A stretch of 64,000 nucleotides of DNA from Allosphingosinicella sp042666435. GTDB taxonomy: Bacteria > Pseudomonadota > Alphaproteobacteria > Sphingomonadales > Sphingomonadaceae. The stretch covers positions 1,178,001 through 1,242,000 of the forward strand of contig NZ_JBHTDC010000001.1 in the NCBI RefSeq assembly GCF_042666435.1, written 5' to 3'. This document shows positions 22,575-32,343 of this stretch, piece by piece; the stretch's first letter is position 1, and the number at the start of each line of letters is the position of its first letter. The notes beneath the pieces were generated by a model. It made no database searches. It was not told where the DNA came from and saw nothing but the letters and a program-made list of their open reading frames with translations. A program made the position numbers and the translations under genes.

Positions 22575-23288
22575 TTATTCGATACGCACACAGGATTCGC
22601 CCGCCACCTGGAGACGGCCGCAAATGTCGCGCGCGCCGGGGCCGGTGGCGCGCAGGCGATAGAGCGTCCGGCCGCCGGTGGTCGTCGGAGTGACGCTGTG
22701 GGAGAGCGGGGCGAGGTAGGAGAAGCGGCCCGCCAGCGCCTTCCACGCCGAATTGGCGCTCGCCTGACTGGAGAAGGCGCCGAGCTGAATGGTGCCATCG
22801 CCCGGGGCGGCGACCGCCGAGGGGCGCATCGCGGCCGGAGGAGCGGGCGTGGGAGCCGGCGCCGTGGGAGCCGGAGCGGCGGCGGGCGGCGCGGCGGCGG
22901 GCGGCAGCGCCCGGGTCACCGGCGCCTCGGGGAGCGCATTGGTGTCGATCGCGGACTTGGGCGTGGCGCCCTCGCTCGCGGCGAAGGCGGTGTCGCCGGT
23001 GCCTTCCACTTCCATGCCGCCGGCCTCCTCGGGCTTGACCTTGTAATCGCCTTCCTGCGCGGCGATCAGCTCCGGCTCGCCATCGCCCGCGGCGCCGTCG
23101 CGATTGCCCATCCAGAACAGGCCGCCGACGATGAGGCCGATGGCGGCGAGCCCGATCACCACGAACGCGATCAGCTTGGCCGCGGTCGGACCCTCATTGC
23201 CTTCTTCCTCCTCGACCGCCTCGAGCCAGGGCAGGCGGTCCTCGTCGTCGAGCGGCGTCGGGTCGTCGGCGCGGGTATCGGTCATCAC
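22575..23288 (-). CDS. SPOR-domain membrane protein
   Basis: A 237-aa protein with a cytoplasmic acidic N-terminus, one transmembrane helix (AKLIAFVVIGLAAIGLIVGG), a long Ala/Pro-rich periplasmic linker and a C-terminal SPOR domain (GTIQLGAFSSQASANSAWKA… YRLRATGPGARDICGRLQVA). SPOR domains bind glycan strands stripped of stem peptides and bring proteins to the division septum. It overlaps argS by 4 bp and precedes nagZ, a common alphaproteobacterial arrangement. Confidence 0.9.
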   Translation of the reverse strand: MMTDTRADDPTPLDDEDRLPWLEAVEEEEGNEGPTAAKLIAFVVIGLAAIGLIVGGLFWMGNRDGAAGDGEPELIAAQEGDYKVKPEEAGGMEVEGTGDTAFAASEGATPKSAIDTNALPEAPVTRALPPAAAPPAAAPAPTAPAPTPAPPAAMRPSAVAAPGDGTIQLGAFSSQASANSAWKALAGRFSYLAPLSHSVTPTTTGGRTLYRLRATGPGARDICGRLQVAGESCVRIE

Positions 23289-25018
23289 TGCATCTCCTCG
23301 GCGGCCGCCACTCCCATGATGGCGAGGCCGTTGCGCAGTATTTGCCCGATTGCGGAAGCGAGTTCCAGCCGCGCGCGTGTCAAATCGGGATTGTGTGCCA
23401 ATAAGAAGCGGCGGGAGGGATCGTCATTGCCCTTGTTCCACTGGGCGTGGAGGGCGGCGGCGAGATCGCCAAGATAGAAAGCGACGCGGTGAGGCTCATG
23501 CGCGAGCGCCGCCGCCTCGACGATCCGCGGGAATTGCGCGCCCAGTTTCACCAGCGCGAGTTCCTCGTCGTCGAGCAGCGACAGGTCGGCGGCGGGCGAA
23601 AGATCGATGCCGGCCTCCTCCGTCCGGCGGTGGAGCGAACGGATGCGGGCATGGGCATATTGGACGTAGAAGACCGGATTGTCCTTCGACGCTTCGACCG
23701 CCTTGGCGAAATCAAAATCGAGCGGGGCGTCGGCGCGGCGGGTGAGCATGATGAAGCGCACCACATCCTTGCCGACCTCGCGCACCACATCCGCCAAGGT
23801 CACGAAATTGCCCGAGCGCTTGGACATCTTGATCGGCTCGCCGGCGCGGAACAGACGGACCATGTTGACCAGCTTGACGTCCAGATCGACCTTGCCGTCG
23901 GTGAGCGCCGTCACCGCCGCTTGGATCCGCTTCACCGTCCCGGCATGATCGGCGCCCCAGATGTTGACGAGCGCGTCGGCCTTTTCCGCTTTCTGGAGGT
24001 GATAGGCCGCGTCGGCGCCGAAATAGGTCCAGCTCCCGTCCGACTTCTTCATCGGCCGGTCCTGGTCGTCGCCATATTTCGTCGAACGGAACAAGGTGAG
24101 CTCGACCGGCTCCCAATCGTCGGGCGTCTCGCCCTTGGGCGCCTCCAGCTGGCCTTCGTAGACCAGCCCCTTGTCGCGCAGGGTCGCCATCACCCGGTCG
24201 GCGGCGCCGCTGCCCTGCACCTCGGCCTCGGAAGCGAAGACGTCGTGATGGATGCCGAGCAGGGCCAGGTCGGAGCGGATAAGATCGAGCATCGCCGCGA
24301 CCGACTTGCCCCTGAAGAGCTGGAGCCATTCGGCCTCGGGCGCGGCGGCGTAGAGGTCGCCATATTGGGCCGCGAGCGCCTCGCCGACGGGCTTCAGATA
24401 GTCGCCGGGATAGAGGCCCTCGGGTATCTCGCCAATGTCGGCCCCCAGCGCCTCGCGATAGCGAAGGTGCGCCGAGCGGGCGAGCGTGTCGACCTGCGCG
24501 CCGGCGTCGTTGACATAATATTCGCGGGTGACGGCATAGCCGGCATATTCGAGCAGGGACGCGAGCGCGTCGCCGACCACGGCGCCCCGGCAATGGCCGA
24601 CATGCATCGGGCCGGTCGGATTGGCCGAGACATATTCGACGTTGATCCGCTCGTTCCCGCCGATCGCCGAGCGGCCGTAATCGGCGCCGCCCTCGATTAT
24701 GGCGCGGAGCTCGTCGCGCCAGATGGCGGGATCGAGACGGATGTTGATGAAGCCGGGACCGGCGATCGCGGCGCTCTCGACCTCGTCCAGCCTCTCCAGT
24801 GCCGGCGCGATCAATTCGGCCAGCGCGCGAGGGCTGGTTGCCGCCCTCTTGGCCAGCACCATCGCCGCGTTGGTCGCGAGGTCGCCATGCGCGGGATCGC
24901 GCGGCGGCTCGACCGCGACGGCGCTCCGGTCGAGGCCGGCCGGAAGGTCGCCCGATGCGACGAGGGCGTCGAGCAATGTATCGAGATGGTGCGCGAAGCG
25001 GTGATAGAGGGTGGTCAC
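23285..25018 (-). CDS. argS: Arginyl-tRNA synthetase
   Basis: A 577-aa class I synthetase that charges tRNA-Arg. The HIGH-type motif is PTGPMHVGHCRGAVVGD (about residues 127–143), and the KMSKR motif is complete (IKMSKRSGNFVT). The GTG at 25018 (VTTLYHRFAHHLD) matches usual ArgS N-termini; a GTG at 25051 would add 11 residues. It heads the minus-strand series argS–SPOR–nagZ–scpAB–tatABC. Confidence 0.96.
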   Translation of the reverse strand: MTTLYHRFAHHLDTLLDALVASGDLPAGLDRSAVAVEPPRDPAHGDLATNAAMVLAKRAATSPRALAELIAPALERLDEVESAAIAGPGFINIRLDPAIWRDELRAIIEGGADYGRSAIGGNERINVEYVSANPTGPMHVGHCRGAVVGDALASLLEYAGYAVTREYYVNDAGAQVDTLARSAHLRYREALGADIGEIPEGLYPGDYLKPVGEALAAQYGDLYAAAPEAEWLQLFRGKSVAAMLDLIRSDLALLGIHHDVFASEAEVQGSGAADRVMATLRDKGLVYEGQLEAPKGETPDDWEPVELTLFRSTKYGDDQDRPMKKSDGSWTYFGADAAYHLQKAEKADALVNIWGADHAGTVKRIQAAVTALTDGKVDLDVKLVNMVRLFRAGEPIKMSKRSGNFVTLADVVREVGKDVVRFIMLTRRADAPLDFDFAKAVEASKDNPVFYVQYAHARIRSLHRRTEEAGIDLSPAADLSLLDDEELALVKLGAQFPRIVEAAALAHEPHRVAFYLGDLAAALHAQWNKGNDDPSRRFLLAHNPDLTRARLELASAIGQILRNGLAIMGVAAAEEMQ

Positions 25019-25200
25019 ATTTTGCCCGGTCGTTTGGGATGAAGCGCGCACCTAGCCCATCGAACGTGGAATATGAAGCGGCCACGCGCGAATGCCGCCG
25101 CCATCGGGATCGCTCCATATCGGCTTAGTCTCCGCTCCGGAATGTGACTGCCCTGCGGGATAAGGGAGGCCGCGCGCGCCGCAACGGGGGAGGACGATCG

Positions 25201-26241
25201 ATGAACCTCGACAGGATCAGCTTCACGACCTTCAACCTGTACAATCTTAACGAGCCCGGCGCGCCGATGTACCGCGACGGGACCGGCTGGACCGCCGCGC
25301 AATATACGAAGAAGATCGAATGGACGGGGCGCATGCTGAATATCATGGGATCGGACGTCTACGGGTTCCAGGAACTCTGGCATGGGCAATCCCTCGCCAA
25401 CGCGTTCCAGCAGGCGGGGCTCGCGACCGACTATGCGATGCTCGTGCCCGACGGACATGCCGGCGGCCGGATCGTCTGCGCCGCCGCGGTGCGCGCCGAT
25501 ATCCTGGCGGGCGACCCGGAGTGGATCACGAGCTTTCCCGACCAATTCCGCCTGCAAAGCCAGGGCGACGATCCCCAGACTTCGGAGATCGCCGTCAATA
25601 TCGACAGCTTCTCGCGGCCGGTCCTCCATTTCGTCATCCGTCCCCGCGACGATACGCCGGACATCCATGTCTATGTCTGCCACCTCAAATCCAAACTGCC
25701 GACCCGCATCGACGACGAGCCCTGGTTCGAAGCGGCGCCGGACATTTTCGGTAAGCACCGCGACGCGATCGGCGGCGCGATCTCGACCATCCGCCGCACC
25801 GCCGAGGCGGCCGCGCTCCGTTTTATCCTGACCGAACGCATGAAGGGCACCGACACGCCGGTCATCCTGCTCGGCGACGTCAATGACGGCCAGTGCAGCA
25901 ACACTGTCGCCATCCTCAGCAGTCAGCCCAATTACCTGATCGGCCTGTCCAAGGGCGGCGGGGACAACGATCTCTACACCGCCCAGACCCTGCAGCAATA
26001 TCGCAGCACCCGCGACGTCTATTACACCCATATCTTTCAGAATGAGCGCGAGTCGCTCGACCAGATCATGCTGAGCCAGGAATTTTACGACAATAGCCGC
26101 AAGCGCATCTGGGCGTTCGACGGAATGGAGGTGAATAACGACCACCTCAATTACGATGATCACGAGCTGTCGGGAACCAACGACCACGGCATTATCCGCG
26201 CCGCCTTCAGATATCGCCCGGTCGCCGGCGGCGGTGACTGA
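25201..26241 (+). CDS. Endonuclease/exonuclease/phosphatase-family (DNase I-like) protein
   Basis: A 346-aa protein of the EEP fold with its metal and catalytic residues visible: FNLYNLN at the N-terminus, FQELWHG (metal-binding Glu), LLGDVND (Asp-Asn pair) and the C-terminal NDHGIIRA (Asp-His). The family cuts DNA, RNA or phospho-compounds, so the substrate is open. No signal peptide is seen. The ATG at 25201 has GGGGGAGG about 7 bases upstream. It is divergent from argS and 130 bp upstream of the RTX protein gene. Confidence 0.82.
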   Translation: MNLDRISFTTFNLYNLNEPGAPMYRDGTGWTAAQYTKKIEWTGRMLNIMGSDVYGFQELWHGQSLANAFQQAGLATDYAMLVPDGHAGGRIVCAAAVRADILAGDPEWITSFPDQFRLQSQGDDPQTSEIAVNIDSFSRPVLHFVIRPRDDTPDIHVYVCHLKSKLPTRIDDEPWFEAAPDIFGKHRDAIGGAISTIRRTAEAAALRFILTERMKGTDTPVILLGDVNDGQCSNTVAILSSQPNYLIGLSKGGGDNDLYTAQTLQQYRSTRDVYYTHIFQNERESLDQIMLSQEFYDNSRKRIWAFDGMEVNNDHLNYDDHELSGTNDHGIIRAAFRYRPVAGGGD

Positions 26242-26371
26242 GAGCGCTCAAACTGGCGACCGCCAATCCACGCGACTGTTCCGATTGCCAAGCCGCCGCG
26301 AATGCCGGATGATGCGGCAGCGTCCCGAGTAGCAGATTGTCGGTTCTTTCTTCCGAAGAAGGATCACGCGC

Positions 26372-27784
26372 ATGGCGACCTACACCCTCTTCATCGGCTT
26401 TCGATATACGTTCGATACGACCTATCTCGCCCAGTTCTACGGCTCCCAAAGCGCCACCTTGTTCGAGGTAATCGGCGAGAATGGCGTCCTGCGCACCGCC
26501 TATCATGGCCGAAATTTCACCTATGCGAGCAACGGCTTTTTCAACAGGGGCACGGTGACCGAGGCCTATGGGTTCACCTCCGATGGGCGGCTCGCCAGCC
26601 AGGCGACGGGTCTCAACGTCGATGTCGCTACCCGCAACAGCCTGCTTTCCATCGGCACGTCGGGTTACGAATATGGCCAGTACGAATTGAGGGGAAACGA
26701 CACGATCCGCGGCTCGGAAGAGGATGATCGCCTTGTCGGTTCGCATGGCCGAGACCGGATCGACGGCCGCGGCGGCAGCGACGTCCTGACTTTCGACGGC
26801 TTCGATGAAGGGGTGACGGTCAACCTTGCGACCGGCCGATACCGTACGTCCGACGGAACCAGCATAGTCACCGGCGTGGAGGATGTCGAAGGCTCCGATT
26901 TCGGCGACACCCTCATCGGCAATGGCGGGAACAATCAGCTCCAGGGATTTGCCGGCAACGACGCCATCAATGGCGGCGCGGGAATCGACACCGTGGTCTA
27001 TTTCGACGCCGCGGCCCCCGTCTCGGTCAATCTGGCTACCCGCGCCGCAACTGGCGGCAGCGGCAACGACATTTTGTCGTCGATCGAACGCGTGCTGGGC
27101 TCGCGTTTCGCCGATACGCTGACCGGATCCGATGCGAACGAGTTCTTCCTCGGTGGGTTCGGCGACGACGCGATCGACGGCGGTCGCGGTGTCGATACCG
27201 TAGAATATGGCTTCGTAGGCTCCGGCGTGACCGTGAATCTCGCCACCGGCAAGGCCAGCGGCGGCGGGGGCAACGACCTCATCACCACCGTGGAGAATGT
27301 GATCGGCTCCCTGTTCGGCGACAGGCTCACCGGGAGCGGCCGCGCCAACCGGCTCGACGGCCGGGAGGGAGCGGACAACCTGGACGGCGGCGCGGGCGGC
27401 GACCTGCTGATCGGAGGCGAAGGCAATGACAGGCTGAACGGCGGCCTGGGAAACGACCGGCTGATGGGCGGCGCCGGGGCAGACAGCTTCCTGTTCACCA
27501 CGCTCTTGTCCGGCAATGGCGACCGAATACTCGACTTTAGCGCGCCCCAGGACACCATCCGCCTCGACAACGCCATTTTCGACGCGCTGCCCGTCGGCGC
27601 GCTCACCCCCGGGGCCTTCCGGATCGGCGCGGGCGCGTCCGACGCCGGCGATCGCATCATCTACGACAGCGCCACCGGAATTCTGCTCTACGACGCCGAC
27701 GGCACCGGCCCGACGGCCGCCATCCGCTTCGCGACGCTGTCGCCCGGTCTCGCGCTAACGAATACGGACTTCGTCATCATCTGA
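26372..27784 (+). CDS. RTX (hemolysin-type calcium-binding repeat) protein
   Basis: A 470-aa protein probably secreted by a type I system. After ~110 unique residues come GGxGxDxxx nonapeptides (GRGGSDVLT, GNGGNNQLQ, GGAGGDLLIGGEGNDRL). They alternate with three copies of a ~75-residue module starting V(T/S)VNLAT and containing VE(D/N)V(E/I)GS-type and FGDTLIG-type segments. The C-terminus (ILDFSAPQDTIRLDNAIF…) resembles the serralysin-type type I secretion end. No catalytic domain is recognised. AAGGA lies 9 bases before the ATG. No ABC exporter lies in this window. Confidence 0.85.
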   Translation: MATYTLFIGFRYTFDTTYLAQFYGSQSATLFEVIGENGVLRTAYHGRNFTYASNGFFNRGTVTEAYGFTSDGRLASQATGLNVDVATRNSLLSIGTSGYEYGQYELRGNDTIRGSEEDDRLVGSHGRDRIDGRGGSDVLTFDGFDEGVTVNLATGRYRTSDGTSIVTGVEDVEGSDFGDTLIGNGGNNQLQGFAGNDAINGGAGIDTVVYFDAAAPVSVNLATRAATGGSGNDILSSIERVLGSRFADTLTGSDANEFFLGGFGDDAIDGGRGVDTVEYGFVGSGVTVNLATGKASGGGGNDLITTVENVIGSLFGDRLTGSGRANRLDGREGADNLDGGAGGDLLIGGEGNDRLNGGLGNDRLMGGAGADSFLFTTLLSGNGDRILDFSAPQDTIRLDNAIFDALPVGALTPGAFRIGAGASDAGDRIIYDSATGILLYDADGTGPTAAIRFATLSPGLALTNTDFVII

Positions 27785-27790
27785 GTGTTG

Positions 27791-28954
27791 CTAAAAGCCT
27801 TCGGGGAGCTCGATCGGCCCTACCAGCTCCCGATAGCGGGTGACGGCGTAGCGATCGGTCATGCCGGCGATGAAGTCGCCGATCCGTCGCAGCAGCGCGG
27901 CCCGGTCGGCGATGCCGGCGCGCCATTCGGGCGGAAGCAGGGCCGGATCGTCGCGATAGGCGGCGAACAGGCCGGCGAGCAGCGCGCGGGCGTCGTCCGA
28001 TACCGCCTTGACCGGCGCGGCGCTGTACATGCGTTCGGTGAGGAAGGCCTTGAGCCGCCCTTCCTCGGCCGCCATCGCAGCGGAGAAAGCGGCGAGCCTG
28101 CCGCCGGCGGCGCGGACTTCGTCGGCGCTCCCCACGCCGGACGCCGCGATGCGCCGGCGCGTTTCTTCCAGCACGTCGTTGACCATGCGGCCGATCTGGT
28201 CGCGGACCAGTTCGGGCACAAGCCGCGCTTCGTCCACGTCGGGATAGCGCGCGCGGACATCCTCCCAGCTCCGCGCCGCCAGCGGCACGGTCAGCAATTC
28301 CTCCAGGGTGAACAGCCCCGCCCGCAATCCGTCGTCGATATCGTGATTGTCGTAGGCGATGTCGTCGGCGATGGCGGCAACCTGCGCTTCGAGGCCGGGC
28401 CAGGTGGCGAGATCGAGCGGGAATTCGCCATTCGCTTCGGCAAGCGCCCAACCAGGGTTCTCGACCGGGCCGTTATGCTTGGCGAGTCCTTCCAGCGTCT
28501 CCCAACTGAGGTTGAGTCCGGCGAAGCGCGGATAGGGCGTCTCCAGCCGGGTCAGCAGGCGCAATGTGTGGGCATTGTGGTCGAACCCGCCCGCCTCGGC
28601 CATCGCCTCCTGCAGCACATCCTCGCCGGCATGGCCGAAGGGCGGGTGGCCGATGTCGTGGGCGAGGCAGAGCGCCTCGGTGAGATCCTCGTTGAGCCCG
28701 AGGTCGCGGGCGATGGTTCGGCCGATCTGCGCGACCTCGAGGCTGTGGGTGAGACGCACGCGGAAATGGTCGCCGTCGGGGGCGACGAAGACCTGGGTCT
28801 TGTGGCGGAGGCGCCGGAACGGCACCGAATGGATGATGCGGTCGCGGTCGCGCTGGAAGGCGTCGCGCGGGCCGCGCGTTCCCTCCGATTCCTCGCCGTG
28901 CAGCCGGCCGCGCGAGCGAGCGGGGTCGGCGGCGAGGGGCGACAGCGGCCTCAC
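27791..28954 (-). CDS. dgt: Deoxyguanosinetriphosphate triphosphohydrolase-like HD protein
   Basis: A 387-aa HD-domain hydrolase of the dGTPase type 2 class, which splits dNTPs to nucleoside and triphosphate. The N-terminal RDRDRIIHSVPFRRLRHKTQ signature, the RLTHSLEV segment and the HD motif AHDIGHPPFGHAGEDVL are all present. It overlaps the upstream TPR–SPOR gene by 4 bp and ends 6 bp from the convergent RTX gene. Confidence 0.93.
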   Translation of the reverse strand: MRPLSPLAADPARSRGRLHGEESEGTRGPRDAFQRDRDRIIHSVPFRRLRHKTQVFVAPDGDHFRVRLTHSLEVAQIGRTIARDLGLNEDLTEALCLAHDIGHPPFGHAGEDVLQEAMAEAGGFDHNAHTLRLLTRLETPYPRFAGLNLSWETLEGLAKHNGPVENPGWALAEANGEFPLDLATWPGLEAQVAAIADDIAYDNHDIDDGLRAGLFTLEELLTVPLAARSWEDVRARYPDVDEARLVPELVRDQIGRMVNDVLEETRRRIAASGVGSADEVRAAGGRLAAFSAAMAAEEGRLKAFLTERMYSAAPVKAVSDDARALLAGLFAAYRDDPALLPPEWRAGIADRAALLRRIGDFIAGMTDRYAVTRYRELVGPIELPEGF

Positions 28955-30672
28955 TGGGCGAAAAGCTTCTCGATCTCCTGCCCTGCCGGGCTGGTCCAGC
29001 TGAACGCCGCGAGTTCCACCTTGGCGAGCTCGTTGACGAAGCTCTGCGCCTCGCTTTCGCTGTCGAACGGGCCGACCAGCAGGCGATTGGTGAAGCGCAA
29101 GGGCGCCGTCCAGGCGGTCTTGCCCGACAGCAGCTTGGGCGCCCTGGTCTTCAGCCGGTCGAATTCGCGCGGCAGGGAAGCCTTGTTGGCTCCGCCAGCG
29201 ATCTGGACCCAGTGACGGCTCGGCGCCTTCGGCTTGGCGGGGGCCGCTTTCTTTTCAGGCTTCGGAGCCGGCTTCTCCTCTTCGGCGCTGGGCGCTTTGG
29301 CCGGCGCCTGGAGGGCTTGGACGGTCTCGCTGATGTCGGCGACCCGGGGCGGCGTGCCCGAAGTGGGCGGACCGAAAGGCACCGGCGCGCGCCTGGCAAC
29401 GCTTTGCGCGGGGGTCGCGGAGGATGGGCTCGCGGTGATCGTCGCCACGGGGGCAGCGGGTTCACGCCTGTCCGGCGACGGGGCGACCGCCGCACGCGAA
29501 GGCGGCGCCGGGTCGGGCTTGTTCGTCACGACCGTCGAAAAGGCCGGTCGGGGTTCGGGCGCTTCGTCGGCCGGCGCGGGGTTCGGCGCGGTTGGCGCGG
29601 GCGCCCGCGCGCTGTTCCGGGCGAGCGCCCCCGGCTTCCGCGGCGGCGGCGGTGGCGTCGCTTGCGCGGCGCGGGCGGATCGGTTGCGGGGGGCATAAGC
29701 GCGCGAGCCCGGCCCCACTTTCTCGACAATCGTTTCGTCGGCGCCGGGCCTCCGCCGCGGCGCGGTCGACGCGGGCGGCGTCGGCGCGCGGCGGCCGAGC
29801 GCGGGCTGCCGGGCGTCCGGCCTCCCGGTCTGGGTCGCGGCGGGCACGGCGCCGGAATAGACCGGCCCCGGGGCAGCCTGCGCCGTCTGGAGAGGCTGTG
29901 TCCCGGTCGGGAAGTGACCGAAATGCACGGCCATCGCGCGCTGCGCCGGAGTGAGTCCGGGCAGCCCGGCATAAAAAGGCCGCATCGCCACCGCCTGGCC
30001 AGGCATCACCGCCTCGGTGGCCGCCGTCGCGCCGGCCTCGTCGCCGGTGAGGGCGAGGATGAAGGCGCGGGTCCGCCAGGCCGACCGGTCCTGCTTCCGC
30101 ACCAGCGCCTCGATTGTCGACAGCGCCGCCTCGCGGTGGCCGCTGATGGCGAGCGAGAGAGCGAGACGCTGCCGCACTTCCGCATTCTCCTCGCCCCGCA
30201 GCGCCAGCGCATAATCCGCCTGGGCGCGCTGGGGATCGCCGGTCAGGTCGTAGGCGAGCCCGCGATCGCCGGCGAAACGGGCGACGGGGATGCCGAGGCT
30301 CGCCGCCTCGCCGAAGAATCGCAGCGCCGCGGCGGGCTGCTCCAGCAGCACGAAGGCCGAGCCCATGCCGGCCTTCACCCGGCCGTCGCGGGGAGCGACC
30401 TCCTCGGCGCGGGCGAAGAAGGTCAGCGCGGTCTGCGGGTCGCCGAGCGCGAGCGAAGCCTCGCCCGCGCCGATGAGCGCGCTCGGGCTGCGCGGGGAAT
30501 CCGCGAGGCTGCGCAGGTGCCGCGTCAAAGCGGCGCTGGGATCCTCACGCAACTGGCTGGGGCTGTAGACGGTGCGGATCTGCTGGGCCGCGACGGCCGG
30601 CGACGCACCCGCGAGCCCCATCGCCAGCAGGGCCGCGCCGAGCCGGAGCGATTTCACATTCATGGAAGTCAT
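28951..30672 (-). CDS. Exported TPR–SPOR protein downstream of ftsZ
   Basis: A ~573-aa protein with a signal peptide (LGAALLAMGLAGASPAVAA), several TPR-like repeats (residues ~45–260), a long Pro/Ala-rich low-complexity linker, and a C-terminal SPOR domain (SRHWVQIAGGANKASLPREF… LLVGPFDSESEAQSFVNELA). It probably acts in the periplasm at the division site by binding denuded glycan. The start is ATG 30672 or ATG 30663 three codons later; neither has a clear ribosome binding site. It follows ftsZ by 107 bp and overlaps dgt. Confidence 0.85.
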   Translation of the reverse strand: MTSMNVKSLRLGAALLAMGLAGASPAVAAQQIRTVYSPSQLREDPSAALTRHLRSLADSPRSPSALIGAGEASLALGDPQTALTFFARAEEVAPRDGRVKAGMGSAFVLLEQPAAALRFFGEAASLGIPVARFAGDRGLAYDLTGDPQRAQADYALALRGEENAEVRQRLALSLAISGHREAALSTIEALVRKQDRSAWRTRAFILALTGDEAGATAATEAVMPGQAVAMRPFYAGLPGLTPAQRAMAVHFGHFPTGTQPLQTAQAAPGPVYSGAVPAATQTGRPDARQPALGRRAPTPPASTAPRRRPGADETIVEKVGPGSRAYAPRNRSARAAQATPPPPPRKPGALARNSARAPAPTAPNPAPADEAPEPRPAFSTVVTNKPDPAPPSRAAVAPSPDRREPAAPVATITASPSSATPAQSVARRAPVPFGPPTSGTPPRVADISETVQALQAPAKAPSAEEEKPAPKPEKKAAPAKPKAPSRHWVQIAGGANKASLPREFDRLKTRAPKLLSGKTAWTAPLRFTNRLLVGPFDSESEAQSFVNELAKVELAAFSWTSPAGQEIEKLFAQ

Positions 30673-30779
30673 GCCGGCGATAAGCCTCGCCGAAGCTGTA
30701 CCGGCAATGTCTCGGCCGCCAAATCCGCGCCAAGCCGGTGCCGAGCGGCGACGAACCGCCGGCACCGACCGGAGCGCCC

Positions 30780-32234
30780 TTATTGGTTGTTCTGGCGATT
30801 GAGGAAGCGCGGAATGTCGAGCGGATCGCGGCCGGAGCGCGCGGGCGCTTCCTCTTCCTCGACCTGGGCCTTGGCGGCGCCGCGGGCGATGTTCGACATG
30901 CGCTCGAACAAGGTTCCCCCCGCGCGGGGCGCCGCCGGAGCGCTTTCCTGCTCGGCGAGCCAGCTGCGGGTGCCCGGAGTCGGCGCCTCTTCGCCGATCT
31001 CGACCGTCTCCACATTCTCTTCGTCCGCCAGCATGTCGCCGCTGCCGAGCAGGAGCTCCTCGCCTTCATCGGCCGTCTGGTCGAGGCTCAGCTCGTCGGC
31101 GGGCGCCTCTTCCTCGAGGGTGAGCTCGACCGCCGGGGCGCGCTCTTCGGCGGCGGCTTCCGGCTCCATCATTGGTTCGGGGACGATCATCGGCTTCGGC
31201 GCCTCGGCGGCGCGGCTCGCGCCGGGGAAGGCGAAGACCTTGGCCGGGGCCGGCTGGACCGCCTGCGCCTCGGCGTCGATCCCGGTCGCTACCACCGAGA
31301 CGCGGATCTTGCCTTCGAGGTCGTTGTTGAAGGCCGAGCCCCAGATGATGTTGGCGTCCGGATCGACCAGGTCCTTGATGTGATTGGCGGCCTCGTCGAC
31401 CTCCATCAGGCGCATGTCCTCGCCGCCGGTGATTGAGATGATGACGCCCTTGGCGCCCTTCATCGAGACGCCATCCAGGAGCGGATTGGCGATCGCCTGC
31501 TCGGCCGCGTCGATGGCCCGATTGTCGCCGGCGGCCTCGCCGGTGCCCATCATCGCCTTGCCCATCTCGCCCATGACCGAGCGGACGTCGGCGAAATCGA
31601 GGTTGATGAGGCCGGGCATGACCATCAGGTCGGTGATGCCGCGCACGCCCTGCTGAAGCACCTCATCGGCCATCTGGAACGCTTCCTTGAAGGTCGTGTT
31701 CGGGTTGGCGATGCGAAAGAGATTCTGGTTCGGGATGACGATCAGGGTGTCGACATGCTGCTGCAGCTCCTCGATGCCCGCATCGGCGGACCGGCCGCGG
31801 CGGTTGCCCTCGAAGCTGAACGGCTTTGTGACGACGCCGACGGTGAGGATGCCCTTGTCGCGCGCCGCCTTGGCGATGACCGGGGCGGCGCCGGTGCCGG
31901 TGCCGCCGCCCATGCCGGCGGCGATGAAGCACATATGGGCGCCGTCGAGCGCCTTCTCGATCTCGGCGATCGTCTCTTCGGCCGCCGCCTTGCCGATTTC
32001 GGGGCGCGAGCCGGCGCCGAGACCCTGCGTGATCTTGAGGCCGAGCTGGATGCGCTGATCGGCCGAGGAGGCGTTCAAGGCCTGCGCGTCGGTGTTGGCG
32101 ACGATGAAGTCGACCCCCTGAACGTCGCTGTTGATCATGTTCGCGATGGCGTTGCCGCCCGCGCCGCCGACGCCGATGACGCTGATCCGGGGACGAAGCT
32201 CGTCAACCTCCGGACGAATGAAATCGATGCTCAT
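30780..32234 (-). CDS. ftsZ: Cell division GTPase FtsZ
   Basis: A 484-aa tubulin homologue that forms the division ring. GTP-binding signatures are clear: VGVGGAGGNAIANM, NTDAQAL, the tubulin motif GMGGGTGTGAAPVIA, and the T7 loop NLDFADVRSVM. After residue ~320 comes a long acidic linker, then the conserved C-terminal peptide region (LDIPRFLNRQNNQ) that binds FtsA and other partners. A GGGGAGA site lies about 8 bases before the ATG. The 109-bp gap to ftsA contains two GANTC sites. Confidence 0.98.
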   Translation of the reverse strand: MSIDFIRPEVDELRPRISVIGVGGAGGNAIANMINSDVQGVDFIVANTDAQALNASSADQRIQLGLKITQGLGAGSRPEIGKAAAEETIAEIEKALDGAHMCFIAAGMGGGTGTGAAPVIAKAARDKGILTVGVVTKPFSFEGNRRGRSADAGIEELQQHVDTLIVIPNQNLFRIANPNTTFKEAFQMADEVLQQGVRGITDLMVMPGLINLDFADVRSVMGEMGKAMMGTGEAAGDNRAIDAAEQAIANPLLDGVSMKGAKGVIISITGGEDMRLMEVDEAANHIKDLVDPDANIIWGSAFNNDLEGKIRVSVVATGIDAEAQAVQPAPAKVFAFPGASRAAEAPKPMIVPEPMMEPEAAAEERAPAVELTLEEEAPADELSLDQTADEGEELLLGSGDMLADEENVETVEIGEEAPTPGTRSWLAEQESAPAAPRAGGTLFERMSNIARGAAKAQVEEEEAPARSGRDPLDIPRFLNRQNNQ

Positions 32235-32281
32235 CTGGCTGTCTCCCCTGTGCTCGAGGCGCCCGCGCGAAGCACCTCCAT

Positions 32282-32304
32282 GACTCTTTTGCACGATGCG
32301 ATTC
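32282..32304. promoter_or_regulatory. Two GANTC sites before ftsZ
   Basis: GACTC at 32282 and GATTC at 32300 lie in the 109-bp space between ftsA and ftsZ. GANTC is the target of the CcrM methyltransferase; in Caulobacter, methylation at such sites affects ftsZ transcription. Their role here is inferred from position. Confidence 0.45.
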
Positions 32305-32343
32305 GCGCGCGGAAGCAAAAAGTTAACGTCACTGACATTTTTC

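Noticed and set aside
26372..27784. Nonapeptide repeats in the RTX gene as a CRISPR-like or tandem DNA repeat
   Set aside because: The repetition is at protein level, with variable codons; it is part of a coding RTX domain.
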